Under the pieces are notes generated by a model. That model was not told the DNA's origin, made no database searches, and saw only the letters and a program-made list of their open reading frames with translations. The position numbers and the translations under genes were made by a program. Shown here piece by piece: positions 1 to 8,636 of a stretch of DNA of 18,284 nucleotides (its first letter is position 1; each line of letters begins with the position of its first letter). This DNA comes from JAWXCB01 sp034440455 (lineage in GTDB: Bacteria; Bacteroidota; Bacteroidia; Chitinophagales; CAIOSU01), in contig JAWXCB010000132.1 in the NCBI GenBank assembly GCA_034440455.1, positions 1 to 18,284 on the forward strand. The letters are read 5' to 3'.

Positions 1-293
1 CAACCATCAGCATCAACCACCATCAGAATATAAATTCCGGGACAAACGCCAATTTGATTCTGTGTTGTCGCGCCATTGTTCCATGAATAATTGTAAGGAA
101 TTTTTCCGCCAGTCACGTTACCATAAACTTGACCGTTGCAGGGAAGCTGGCAGTTGGTGTTATCACCGCCATAGCCAACAACTACTGAAAGATTGGTTGA
201 ATCACACGGAACAGCGACAGCCGACACTGAAAAATTCAAAAAGAAAAAAGTGAATAGCAGAAGCGCAGTTCTGCAAACGGATAATTGGTACAT
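1..293 (-). CDS. SprB-repeat secreted surface protein, N-terminal part (runs off left edge)
   Basis: Reading leftward from the ATG at 293, an uninterrupted frame continues to base 1, giving 97 codons and no stop. Residues 1-27 look like a signal peptide: MYQLSVCR, then a Leu/Phe-rich core ending SVSAVAVPC. After this comes a cysteine-containing segment with the pattern GG..PY.YSWNNGATTQNQIG, then CPG.Y...V.DADG. That is the hallmark of the SprB repeat found in adhesins and other T9SS cargo of Bacteroidota. The protein is therefore probably exported by Sec and carried across the outer membrane by T9SS, with a C-terminal sorting domain lying outside the window. It is divergent from the gene at 469. 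The total size and number of repeats cannot be seen. The family call is fairly secure; the specific function is unknown. Confidence 0.8.
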   Translation of the reverse strand, partial: MYQLSVCRTALLLFTFFFLNFSVSAVAVPCDSTNLSVVVGYGGDNTNCQLPCNGQVYGNVTGGKIPYNYSWNNGATTQNQIGVCPGIYILMVVDADG

Positions 294-313
294 AGGGTTA
301 GGGTTTAGGGTTA
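294..313. repeat. Telomere-like GGGTTA/GGGTTTA tandem repeat in a 5' leader
   Basis: Three GGGTT units separated by A or TA (AGGGTTAGGGTTTAGGGTTA) abut the start codon of the SprB-like gene. On that gene's strand it reads as CCCTAA-type repeats directly before the ATG. It is a short low-complexity repeat with no demonstrated role. It could affect leader structure, or it may be chance. Confidence 0.5.
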
Positions 314-414
314 TGTACAGATTAATGCTTGGAGATATACGAACGAGTGGACGGAATGTTTCAGGTAGGAGACACCTGTCTGACAATCAAAAAAAAATTG
401 AACAACATTTTTAT

Positions 415-457
415 TTCAACTTATTACAAGTTGAACTATATTCATCCTTCTAATTTG
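415..457 (+). promoter_or_regulatory. Putative promoter with overlapping 8-bp inverted repeat (operator-like)
   Basis: TTCAACTT (415-422) and AAGTTGAA (428-435) form a perfect 8-bp inverted repeat around ATTAC. The TTG inside the right arm (431-433) is followed 17 bases later by TAATTTG (451-457). That resembles the Bacteroidota TTG / TAnnTTTG promoter but is one base short in the -7 box. The start codon at 469 follows 11 bases after the box. If the promoter is real, a protein bound to the palindrome would cover its -33 element. This is inference from sequence pattern only. Confidence 0.4.
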
Positions 458-468
458 CACAAAAGAAA

Positions 469-825
469 ATGTCAAAATTTTTAAAAATACTGGGAGTAAT
501 AATCGTGCTGCTGGTTATAGGAGCAACGGCAACGTGGTATTATCTCCCTGCGATCATAGTGAAAGGAATTACAAATGAGCATTGCGTGATACAAGTGATT
601 CCCGCCAAAACAAAAGCAAATATCAATAAGAAGGTGAATGAACTGCCCGCTGCTTTAAAATCATTGGAGGCTGAGGGGATTTATATTTCGATTGATGACA
701 TCATCAGAGAAATTGATGAGTCGGAGGTAGAGGAGATTACGCACATCATCGGCATCTTGGAAAATAAAGAGTTGAAAAGCACTGATCAGGTAATCAGTAT
801 TGTTTTAGCGAACATGGATTTCTGA
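469..825 (+). CDS. Small membrane-anchored hypothetical protein
   Basis: This 118-residue protein starts MSKFLKILG and has one strongly hydrophobic segment at about residues 6-28, which could be a membrane anchor or uncleaved signal. A hydrophilic domain rich in Lys and Glu follows (ESEVEEITHIIGILENKEL). No catalytic motif or known family is recognised. The orientation (few positive charges before the helix, Lys after the first stretch) does not settle topology. The start is the first ATG after an A-rich leader; no Shine-Dalgarno is visible, as expected for Bacteroidota. It converges on tamB, whose stop lies 121 bases downstream. Those bases (826-946) hold nothing recognisable. Coding status is likely because the frame is long and its composition is protein-like; the function is unknown. 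Confidence 0.65.
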   Translation: MSKFLKILGVIIVLLVIGATATWYYLPAIIVKGITNEHCVIQVIPAKTKANINKKVNELPAALKSLEAEGIYISIDDIIREIDESEVEEITHIIGILENKELKSTDQVISIVLANMDF

Positions 826-946
826 AAACTGGAGAATGAAAAAGTAGTTGCAATCGCAAGGCAAAAAATGAAAATGAGCGATGTAAAAAAAGACGGAAGC
901 ATATTTTCGCTGCTAGGACGCACAAAGGACACTAACCCAAATAGCT

Positions 947-3900
947 TCATTTCGCCTCTTTCTTTTTCTCCCTCTCTTCCTTCCGCTTTGGCAGCACGCT
1001 GCGGAACGAATGCCTGTACGTTAACCCCACGCCCGTCCTGTAAACATTCGATTGGTTCACCATGTCGTAGTTGCCGGTGCGGAAAACCTTCACGCGGTAT
1101 TTCCCGTTATCGGTGAGCTTATATTCAATTGCAAAATCACCGGTGATGTTGGAGACATCGCCCGACTGACCGCTGGCGGAATTATCGAGGTTCACGTTGC
1201 CGCCAACGGAAACTTCGAGGCGATCGTTTAAAAATTTTTGGGAGATGTCGAATCCCATCTCGGTAACGTTTTCGGTGCTGGTGGTTGTTCCTGTGCTAAA
1301 TTCATCTTGAAAATAAGTTAAATCAATGTTGACTTCCAGTCCATCTTTTAAAGCAGATAATCTGCTGAGCTGGTTGGAAATCATCCCGCTCACGCTTTGC
1401 AGCGCGACATTGGCGCTTGCGATTCCCCAATCGGTGCCGCCTGTGCTGTAGTCAGCCATGAAACTTTTAAAAACGAGCAGCGCCACGACTTGCTTGCTGA
1501 GTTCCGCCTGGTCTTGCCGCAGTTGCATCAACTTGCGCTCAACTGCGCTGCTGGTAATGTTGCCCATGTTTTCCAGCAACCGGATGTCGTAAGTCAACTC
1601 CGGGTTTGCAATTTCACCTCTTATTTTTAGAATCACATCTACCGGAACTCTTTTTTTAGCAGCCGAAATTTCAGAAGCGCTCATCGAAGCCGACTCTGCG
1701 GATATCAGCTCGTAGGTGGAGGCTTTTGCCGTGTAGGTGGTGTTGATGTCGAGCAGCGCGTCCATGATGTCACCGGCAAAATCAATGCGGCTTCCTTTAG
1801 TGATTTCAAACTTCAGCTTGAGGAAGCGCTGGTAGCTGAAGGAGTACTCGCCTGATTCAACAATGTAGGAACCGTTCACCTGAGGGATGCCGGCTGGCGG
1901 AATATATACACTGAGGTTTGCAGCGCCTTTGCAGACAAGTTTATCGCCTGCAAACGGGTCAATGATGATTTGCAGTTCGGCATCGGGCGTGAGTTCAAAC
2001 GCAAGACGAAGATCAATGCCGGTGACTCTCGCCTTGTATTGAAGCTGCGCGGCAATGACCGAATCCTCATCGGCAACATCGAAAGGCGGACTTTGGAAAA
2101 GCACGAAATCTTCCTGCTTGATGCTTTCTTTTTGTGTCAGCGGTTGAACAGACACGCTCGTACCCGGCTTCGTGGATACCTTCGCTTCCACGACAGGCGA
2201 CTCAGGCGTACCCGTGAGATGCGCGTTGACACCGAGCAAAATCTTTCCATAGAAAAAATCGTTATTCCTCGGTGTATTCATGAAAAGGAACTCATCTGAA
2301 TTGACCTTCATGTCGAAATTGATATTGGTGAAATAATCATGTGACATAAATCCGTCAAGCGTCACTTTCCTGTTTTGCTCATCAAACGCTTCCATGCGGT
2401 GCACGGTGATACGGTCAGCGCTGACATCAATGCGGCTGTCCGCAAATGTGTAGCGCGCATTGGGATAAACGGCAAACGTGGAAATGCCGCGCAGGCTGAT
2501 GTTTCCATTGAGTGATGGTTTTGCAAATGCGCCTTCTGCCGTAAGTTGTGCCGTGAAGTAGCCTTTGCTGTCTTTAAAATAATCTTTGAGAAACGGGTCA
2601 GCCGCGCTCAGGTTCAGGCGCTTCATATTGATATCGAGATTCATTGTACCGCTTTGGGGAAATACTTTTCCTGTTACAGCTAAATCATTTTCATCTCCAG
2701 TCAGTTCCATCTTCACATTAATATTATCACCTTGCTGAAATGCATTCAGGCGGAGGTCGCCAACTGGATTTTGATTGAATGCGATGTCGTTTACGCTCAT
2801 GTCAGCAGTGAATGAGGGCTTGCTGAAAATATCGTTTAGCGTCAAAGAACCGTTGATGTTGCCATCGAGCGCGAGATTGTAGAATCCCGCAAAATCAGAT
2901 AGTTCACGAAGGTCGAATTCATTGAAGGCAATGTTGATTATATCGCTGGTGTTCTGCGGGCTGGAGATTGAAATCTTCTGGTTGCGCTCTGAAATGTCAA
3001 GATGATGCACATGAAGAAATCCTGCGCGGTAATCAATAAAATTGTCAGTGCTCACCGTCCATTTTTCGTCATTGATGATTAATCCGTCTTTCAAATTCAC
3101 TCTCAATCTATTTTCCGGCATACCGGAAATACTTGCCGCCATGCCAAGCCGCCTGATGCTGTCGCTATCAATTGTCATGTCGAGGTTAAGAATGTTGTTT
3201 GATGCGCTTGCATACAATGAAGCAAGCGGAACTTTCATTTGACCGTTGTAATCAGCGTTAACCATTGTTACGGAGAAATTCAGGGTATCCTTATTTCCTG
3301 ATGAAAGGATGGAGATGGTTTCAATTGCAATGCTGTCATAAATAACACCCGGCACTTCAGCCTTCAAGTGAAATAATTTTGCTCTATTGTCGAATCGCGC
3401 AGTGACAGAAGCAGTATCCCATTCTGAAATCTGTGGAAGGAAAACGCGCACAGCATCGAGTGGCTTGCTGACAGTTACCACCAAGTTGAAATTTTGGTCG
3501 GGAATTGTTTTGGCATTCATGGATACTTGCCCAATCGGAAAATAATTGTTCAGGTAGTTGGTAAACAAAGCGGGCAGAGTTGCGCTATTGAAATCACCGG
3601 TGAGTGTCGCATTGATAATATCCGATTCCACCTTGATGGTTTTTGTAGCGCCTTCTGTGGAGGCTGATGCAACAAGAGAATCCAATGAACAGCGCAGGGA
3701 ATCGTTTCCAAAACGAATATTGGTGATAGCTGCGCGTCCGTTGAAATTGTCATTCGAACTTGCGTTGAAATTTCCGGTGAGTTCAGCGCGGATGAAAAGA
3801 TTGTAGTCGGTGAAATGAAGCGGCTGGAGATTTAGCGTGTCGAGTGTTGCTTCAAAGCGAAAATCAGGGATAGAATCGTTCAAATCAATAAAGCCTGCAA

Positions 3901-5686
3901 AATCGAATTTTACATTTTCATCGTTGATGCCCGCATTGCCTGTTAATTTTTTCTTATTGATGTTGCCATCAACAACGATGTTTTGATAAGCGTACTTGTT
4001 ATAGGTTGCCTCTTTTATTTCGGCTTTCAAATCAGCCTGCAATGCTTCTAATGATAACCCCTTCCCTTTGATGTTCGCCTGCAAGGAGATGTTACCAATT
4101 GTAGTGTCGGCAAGCACATGTCCCAATTGAAAATTTTCAAGACCAACTTTTCCTTCGTAAGATGCATTCGTGTAATCATCATTAAACTGCACATGAAGGT
4201 TTGGAGAAATGTTTCCTGCCTGTGTAAAAATTGTTCCGTCAAAATTCATGTCGCGGATTGTTCCGTTGTATTTACCCTTCAGATTTGTTTTCCCAAGCCG
4301 CGTGACTTCATCCGGCAATTCGGTTTTCATGAGTGAAGAAATGAATGAAGGCGTGACAGAGAAATCTTCAATGTTCAAGGTAAAAACAGCTTTATCAATA
4401 TCGGGCAATCCGGCAGCATGAAAATCTAAACGGAGCATTGCATCCTTGTTCAGCGAGCAGATAAAGTTTTTTGCGGAAAGATTTCCGACTGTGCCGCCAA
4501 TCGCGCCATCCATGTAAATTGAATCAACCGCATTGAGATTCACGCTTTGGAGTTCGCCCAACTGCGGAACGAACAACATTAAATCCGCAGGTATGATGTG
4601 ACTCTTACTCAGTGAAATTTCTATACCCACATCATCTGAAAGTTCCGCGAGCGCGTTTAAATCTTGAAATTTCAAGACAGCAGAATTTGCAATCGTAATT
4701 CGACTATCATTTAATTCGGCATTCAGTTTATCTAATCTGATAGAAGTTTCATCAATCAGAAAACTTCCGTGGAGTTCTTTGAGGTCAACACCGCTTTTCT
4801 CTTTCATGGAGATGTTGCCGATGTCGGCTTTCAGCACATGCCCCACATACGAGGCATCGCTGATTTGAATATTGACATTGGTTGCCGCAAGATGTAAATA
4901 ATCAATGCCGTTGGGCTGCGGCTTTTTATCATTATCATCAAGTGAAATAACATTATTTGCAAAATCAATTTCATGGGCTTTAATCGTCCAGCCGATGTCA
5001 GGCATAATATAGAGCAGTCTTGCCGGGGAAGTATCAACCTCTTTTATTAAGAGTGTGTCGCGTTGGGGCAGCACGATTGCAACAGCAGAGTTTTTCAGGC
5101 GGACATGCTCATAGTCCATCACCCGTTTTGTAATATCAAATTCATCTGTCTCCGCGGAAAACTCACCGATTGCGCCTTTTATCTCAACACTTGATAAATG
5201 AATATGTGTGCGCACATGCTTCAACTCTGCCGATTGAATGGAAAAAATCCAGGAACTTGGAGTGGTGTCTTTTGGAGTTGGTTGATCGCTTGCAAATGCA
5301 TCAATCAGATATTGAAAATTGAATTTGCCGTCCTGCTTATCCTGAATCACATTCACCACGGCATCTTCCAGGAGTACATTATCAATAGAGATTTTTTGCC
5401 GAAGCAAACCAAACAAGCTGATGTTTACTTTCAGGTTGCCTGCATAAAGCACGGTATCGCTTTGAAGGTCTTCGAGGTAAATCTCTTTGAGGCTCAGGTT
5501 GTCAGGTAAACGAATCGCCACTTTCCCGATTGAAATGCGCGCGCCTGTTTTTTCAGCAAGAAACGAAGTGGCTTTCTTCGCAATAAAAGTTTGCACCGGA
5601 GGCAAGGCAAGCAAAACCGTAATCAACAGCAACAGCACAAAAAGTGCAATAGCCGTGTATTTAATAAGCCGTTTTATTTTTTTCAA
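947..5686 (-). CDS. tamB: TamB family translocation/assembly module protein (AsmA-like, DUF490)
   Basis: A 1579-residue protein with an N-terminal signal anchor (MKKIKRLIK, then a Leu/Val-rich stretch to about residue 28). It continues directly into an AsmA-like start (FIAKKATSFLAEKTGARI). The long middle is repetitive beta-strand sequence of the bridge-like type, with many hydrophobic/polar alternations such as NGNISLRGIS and LTGTPESPVVEAKVS. The C-terminal ~400 residues look like the TamB/DUF490 domain, including YIVESGEYSFSYQRFLKLKF and the QQ-like ELSKQVVALLVF region. The length is normal for Bacteroidota TamB. The protein is thought to form a hydrophobic groove across the periplasm, moving lipid or assisting outer-membrane protein assembly together with TamL. 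The chosen start is TTG at 5684-5686; no in-frame ATG lies close upstream, and MKKIKR followed by the anchor fits. It lies 116 bases after tamL on the same strand, so the two are probably cotranscribed. Confidence 0.9.
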   Translation of the reverse strand: MKKIKRLIKYTAIALFVLLLLITVLLALPPVQTFIAKKATSFLAEKTGARISIGKVAIRLPDNLSLKEIYLEDLQSDTVLYAGNLKVNISLFGLLRQKISIDNVLLEDAVVNVIQDKQDGKFNFQYLIDAFASDQPTPKDTTPSSWIFSIQSAELKHVRTHIHLSSVEIKGAIGEFSAETDEFDITKRVMDYEHVRLKNSAVAIVLPQRDTLLIKEVDTSPARLLYIMPDIGWTIKAHEIDFANNVISLDDNDKKPQPNGIDYLHLAATNVNIQISDASYVGHVLKADIGNISMKEKSGVDLKELHGSFLIDETSIRLDKLNAELNDSRITIANSAVLKFQDLNALAELSDDVGIEISLSKSHIIPADLMLFVPQLGELQSVNLNAVDSIYMDGAIGGTVGNLSAKNFICSLNKDAMLRLDFHAAGLPDIDKAVFTLNIEDFSVTPSFISSLMKTELPDEVTRLGKTNLKGKYNGTIRDMNFDGTIFTQAGNISPNLHVQFNDDYTNASYEGKVGLENFQLGHVLADTTIGNISLQANIKGKGLSLEALQADLKAEIKEATYNKYAYQNIVVDGNINKKKLTGNAGINDENVKFDFAGFIDLNDSIPDFRFEATLDTLNLQPLHFTDYNLFIRAELTGNFNASSNDNFNGRAAITNIRFGNDSLRCSLDSLVASASTEGATKTIKVESDIINATLTGDFNSATLPALFTNYLNNYFPIGQVSMNAKTIPDQNFNLVVTVSKPLDAVRVFLPQISEWDTASVTARFDNRAKLFHLKAEVPGVIYDSIAIETISILSSGNKDTLNFSVTMVNADYNGQMKVPLASLYASASNNILNLDMTIDSDSIRRLGMAASISGMPENRLRVNLKDGLIINDEKWTVSTDNFIDYRAGFLHVHHLDISERNQKISISSPQNTSDIINIAFNEFDLRELSDFAGFYNLALDGNINGSLTLNDIFSKPSFTADMSVNDIAFNQNPVGDLRLNAFQQGDNINVKMELTGDENDLAVTGKVFPQSGTMNLDINMKRLNLSAADPFLKDYFKDSKGYFTAQLTAEGAFAKPSLNGNISLRGISTFAVYPNARYTFADSRIDVSADRITVHRMEAFDEQNRKVTLDGFMSHDYFTNINFDMKVNSDEFLFMNTPRNNDFFYGKILLGVNAHLTGTPESPVVEAKVSTKPGTSVSVQPLTQKESIKQEDFVLFQSPPFDVADEDSVIAAQLQYKARVTGIDLRLAFELTPDAELQIIIDPFAGDKLVCKGAANLSVYIPPAGIPQVNGSYIVESGEYSFSYQRFLKLKFEITKGSRIDFAGDIMDALLDINTTYTAKASTYELISAESASMSASEISAAKKRVPVDVILKIRGEIANPELTYDIRLLENMGNITSSAVERKLMQLRQDQAELSKQVVALLVFKSFMADYSTGGTDWGIASANVALQSVSGMISNQLSRLSALKDGLEVNIDLTYFQDEFSTGTTTSTENVTEMGFDISQKFLNDRLEVSVGGNVNLDNSASGQSGDVSNITGDFAIEYKLTDNGKYRVKVFRTGNYDMVNQSNVYRTGVGLTYRHSFRSVLPKRKEEREKKKEAK

Positions 5687-5802
5687 AGCGAAGTATAATG
5701 CGAAGGGAAAGTTACAAAGTTCGTGGTTGGATTGAGAATGGATACTCCTGTAAACACGCGCTGTGGCATGTAATAGAGACTTTCCTCATTTTTATCAGCA
5801 TC

Positions 5803-8091
5803 CTAAAACGGATACCCGATTGCGATATTCCAAATCACGTTTTCCCTGCGCCAGTCCTTGTTGCTGAAATAGAGTTTGTCAAAAGTCCAGCGGTCGCCTT
5901 CGGGGAGGCTGGGTTTGCGCAGCGGCATGGACACATCGGTGCGAATCACAAGGAAGTCAAAGTCGAGCCGCACGCCCACGCCTGAGCCGATGGCGATTTC
6001 TTTGTAAAAGCGACTCGCTTCAAACTCACCGCCCGGGCGTTGCGGGTCCTCGTTGAGGAGCCAGATGTTTCCCGCATCTGCGAAAAGCGCGCCCTTAAAG
6101 AATTTCACGATGGTGAAGCGGTATTCGAGATTCATTTCCAGCTTGATGTCGCCCGTTTGGTCGGGGAAATAGTCAAGCTGGGCTGCGTAAGGATTAGAAT
6201 AGCTGCCCGGACCGAGCGCTCGCAAACGCCATGCGCGCACACTTGTGGAGCCGCCAATAAAAAATTGCTTCATGTACGGTATAACCTCGGAATTACCCAT
6301 CGGAACAGCGATGCCCGCGATGATACGCGCAGCAAGCGATTGCTTTCGCGTGAGTTTTAAAAAATAGCGCGCATCACCATCCACTTTAATGTAACTGGCA
6401 TAAGGGCGACTATAAATCGTGTAGGGTTTTTCTTCATCAGGCTTCGTTTTTGAATTTACAAAGTAGAGGAAGTTACCTGCGTTCTCAATGTTTGGGCGCA
6501 AGTAGCCATAACTTCTGTCAGTTCCCTTCTGCGAGCCGGTGTAAACTAAACTGTAAGCATTGCCAACGATGAGCACATCTTCAAAGCTTGACTTCAACAC
6601 AGGATTTTCAGCAAGGATGTCTTCAAAGTCGGATGTAATGCTGAACATACGGATATTATTGACGGAGAAGGGCGTGAAGATGTGGCGTACTTTTTCGTTT
6701 TTGCGCCAGTCATAGCCGAAATCGGTGATAATAGAGTTGATTGTATAGTATTCAATGCGTCTCTGATAAGTTTCGGTGATGCCAAGATTTGTTCGCGGCA
6801 CATAAGGCAGGTCAAACTTGTAATTTTTTTTGAAGAGCAGCATGAAGCGCGGGAATCCCAACTCGGCACGCGCAGTCACTTCCATCGTGTTGATGAGCGT
6901 GCTGCCGCTGTTGATTTGTAATTCAAGATTTGCTGAAGCGCTGATGTTCAGCATCTCGCCTCCTTTGAAAAGGTTATGGTGCATATAACCAACGCTTGCG
7001 CCCACTCCGAGAAAATTTCCGGTAGCGGTATTTAAGTTGACCTCGCCTGTAATATCCTGTGTGTTGGCGGGCGTGAGTTGCATGATGACATCAAGCGAAT
7101 CTCCCTTTTTCTCATAGCGGATATTTACATACTTGAAGATGCCCATGTCGAGAAACCGATTTACGGTATTGGCGTGGTTGCGCTGCGAAAACGTCTCTCC
7201 CTGCCTGAGCCTGATGTTTGTCAGCAAGGCTCTCTGTTTCAAAAAGACCTCGGGCTGAATGATGGTGTATCCTTCCCCGCTCAACGTATCATAGCGCGCG
7301 CGCGTCACAGTATCGTCAATCGAGTAGGTAGGATAGATGGTGACATGACTGATAAAATATTTGATGTGCTGCGTTGAATCTGAAGGTTCTTTCAAGCGGA
7401 AGTAAATGTCGAGCTTGCGATTGCCAATTGTGGAATCCACATAGTAATAAATGTATTCGCGGTTGAAATCATAATAGCCTTCGCTTCGCACGAGCGTTGC
7501 AAATGTTTCGCGTTGCGCTTTCAGCATGTCCATGCTGTAAGCGTCTCCCGTACGAATCAGCAGTTTGCGCTTGTTGTCTTTAATAATGCGGCTCACTTCG
7601 TCATCACCTGCGGGAAGCAGAATATTCCTCACAAAATATTGTCCGTTAACAGTGACAGAATAAATTACCTGCGCGTTTTTCTTGCGCATCACGGTATCCA
7701 TCTTTACGCGCGCGCGGAAGTAGCCGTTGTCTTCCAGGTATTTTTCCATCGTGAGCGCAGCGCGTTCGCACTCATCTGCATAAAAATAGGAGGGCGCTTC
7801 GCCTCTTTTATATTTCAGCCAGTGTCTTAATCCCTTTTCTTTTTTCGGTTCCTTCACATGGGTGTAAAGCCACAACTTGGTGCGAAACAGTCCAAGAAAT
7901 TTTGAATTGAGCTTAGGCGCAGCTTTGCTTGAAAGCGCATCTTTCACTTTTGATTTCTTGTTTACCATTTCCGGATTCATCAAACGTACCTGCACCTTTT
8001 CGACAAAGACTTCACCGGGCGGAAGTCGCTTGGTTCCCGCGCAGCCGGTGAGGAGAATTGAGGAAATAAAAAATAGCAGCAGGCGGTGCAT
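5803..8091 (-). CDS. tamL: TamL, outer-membrane Omp85/BamA-superfamily lipoprotein
   Basis: This 762-residue protein begins with a lipoprotein signal peptide, lipobox LLTGC (Cys17), so it should be lipid-anchored. That is the feature separating Bacteroidota TamL from proteobacterial TamA. Residues ~25-330 show POTRA-like segments (YLEDNGYFRARVKMD, IRLRQGETFSQRNHANTVNRFLDMGIFKYVNIRYE). From about 345 to the end is a 16-strand-type barrel with the Omp85 loop-6 motif variant VRAWR at ~618-622 (usually VRGF/Y). The closing strands are typical (GDIKLEMNLEYRF, GALFADAGNIW, and a C-terminal IAIGYPF ending in Phe). The role inferred from the family is outer-membrane protein or lipid handling with TamB, whose gene follows downstream. 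The ATG at 8091 starts the signal peptide exactly. BamA itself is an alternative, but the lipobox and the tamB neighbour argue for TamL. Confidence 0.9.
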   Translation of the reverse strand: MHRLLLFFISSILLTGCAGTKRLPPGEVFVEKVQVRLMNPEMVNKKSKVKDALSSKAAPKLNSKFLGLFRTKLWLYTHVKEPKKEKGLRHWLKYKRGEAPSYFYADECERAALTMEKYLEDNGYFRARVKMDTVMRKKNAQVIYSVTVNGQYFVRNILLPAGDDEVSRIIKDNKRKLLIRTGDAYSMDMLKAQRETFATLVRSEGYYDFNREYIYYYVDSTIGNRKLDIYFRLKEPSDSTQHIKYFISHVTIYPTYSIDDTVTRARYDTLSGEGYTIIQPEVFLKQRALLTNIRLRQGETFSQRNHANTVNRFLDMGIFKYVNIRYEKKGDSLDVIMQLTPANTQDITGEVNLNTATGNFLGVGASVGYMHHNLFKGGEMLNISASANLELQINSGSTLINTMEVTARAELGFPRFMLLFKKNYKFDLPYVPRTNLGITETYQRRIEYYTINSIITDFGYDWRKNEKVRHIFTPFSVNNIRMFSITSDFEDILAENPVLKSSFEDVLIVGNAYSLVYTGSQKGTDRSYGYLRPNIENAGNFLYFVNSKTKPDEEKPYTIYSRPYASYIKVDGDARYFLKLTRKQSLAARIIAGIAVPMGNSEVIPYMKQFFIGGSTSVRAWRLRALGPGSYSNPYAAQLDYFPDQTGDIKLEMNLEYRFTIVKFFKGALFADAGNIWLLNEDPQRPGGEFEASRFYKEIAIGSGVGVRLDFDFLVIRTDVSMPLRKPSLPEGDRWTFDKLYFSNKDWRRENVIWNIAIGYPF

Positions 8092-8111
8092 GAAGAATTC
8101 AGGATGTGGGG

Positions 8112-8119
8112 CAAATATA
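8112..8119 (-). promoter_or_regulatory. Putative -7 box of the tamL-tamB promoter
   Basis: On the minus strand TATATTTG is a perfect match to the Bacteroidota -7 consensus TAnnTTTG and lies 20 bases before the tamL ATG. No TTG is found at the expected -33 distance, so this is only a half-match. Confidence 0.4.
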
Positions 8120-8154
8120 CTTCCGCTTTGCAGTTCACCGGTGGCTTCGCTCCC

Positions 8155-8535
8155 TCAGAATGACGTACACCCCCACACCACCTTCCCTGCTACTAAGCCC
8201 GTGGCGCCAATCATGGAGGTGATAATATCGAGCAGTTGAATTTGCGGTTGGCGCATTAAACCGTAACTCAGCAACGCGCCTTGCATCGAAGCGGAAACCC
8301 AACTGTTCACGTGCATGTAATTAATGGCATTGTCGGCATTCAAATAATTAGCCCATGCACCCGGTGTGACGATTTGCTCCTGCCAGTATGCGCTGTCGCT
8401 CTTGCCAATCATAGCCGCAATCAATAGAGGCGTTTGTTCTTCATACGTGAGCCTGCCCGCAACAATCTCATCTTCTATTCCAGTCAAAAATTCCCCAATC
8501 GCTTCCGCAGGAATAGTTTGAATTCCATGCAGCAT
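8155..8535 (-). CDS. Hypothetical protein, 126 residues
   Basis: The frame starts MLHGIQTIPAEAIGEFLTGIEDEIVAGRL and reads as a plausible soluble, mostly helical protein. It has Trp/Tyr-rich segments (SAYWQEQIVTPGAWANYLN and NYMHVNSWVSASM). A glycine-rich hydrophobic C-terminus (MIGATGLVAGKVVWG) could be a weak membrane-associated helix. I do not recognise the family and assign no function. It is upstream of tamL on the same strand with 63 bases between, and tamL appears to have its own -7 box, so it may be a separate unit. It is divergent from gldA, sharing a ~100-base intergenic region. Composition is similar to its neighbours. It is probably a real gene: no overlapping frame competes with it. 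Confidence 0.6.
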   Translation of the reverse strand: MLHGIQTIPAEAIGEFLTGIEDEIVAGRLTYEEQTPLLIAAMIGKSDSAYWQEQIVTPGAWANYLNADNAINYMHVNSWVSASMQGALLSYGLMRQPQIQLLDIITSMIGATGLVAGKVVWGCTSF

Positions 8536-8584
8536 TTGGCTAATTTATAAAACTCCACATTAATTAGGTTTAACTTTTTTTTAC

Positions 8585-8616
8585 TTGAAAGAAACTGTTT
8601 CCTTTCTTTATTTTTG
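8585..8616 (+). promoter_or_regulatory. Bacteroidota-type promoter of the gldA operon
   Basis: TTG at 8585-8587, a 21-base spacer, then TATTTTTG at 8609-8616, a perfect TAnnTTTG -7 box. The gldA start codon follows 20 bases later. This is a good fit to the known -33/-7 promoter architecture of Bacteroidota. Confidence 0.65.
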
Positions 8617-8636
8617 CCACGCTTTTTCTTTCACAC

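Noticed and set aside
868..1116. Plus-strand frame of 82 codons antisense to the tamB 3' end
   Set aside because: Low-complexity Ser/Arg/Cys composition and overlap with the well-supported tamB frame.
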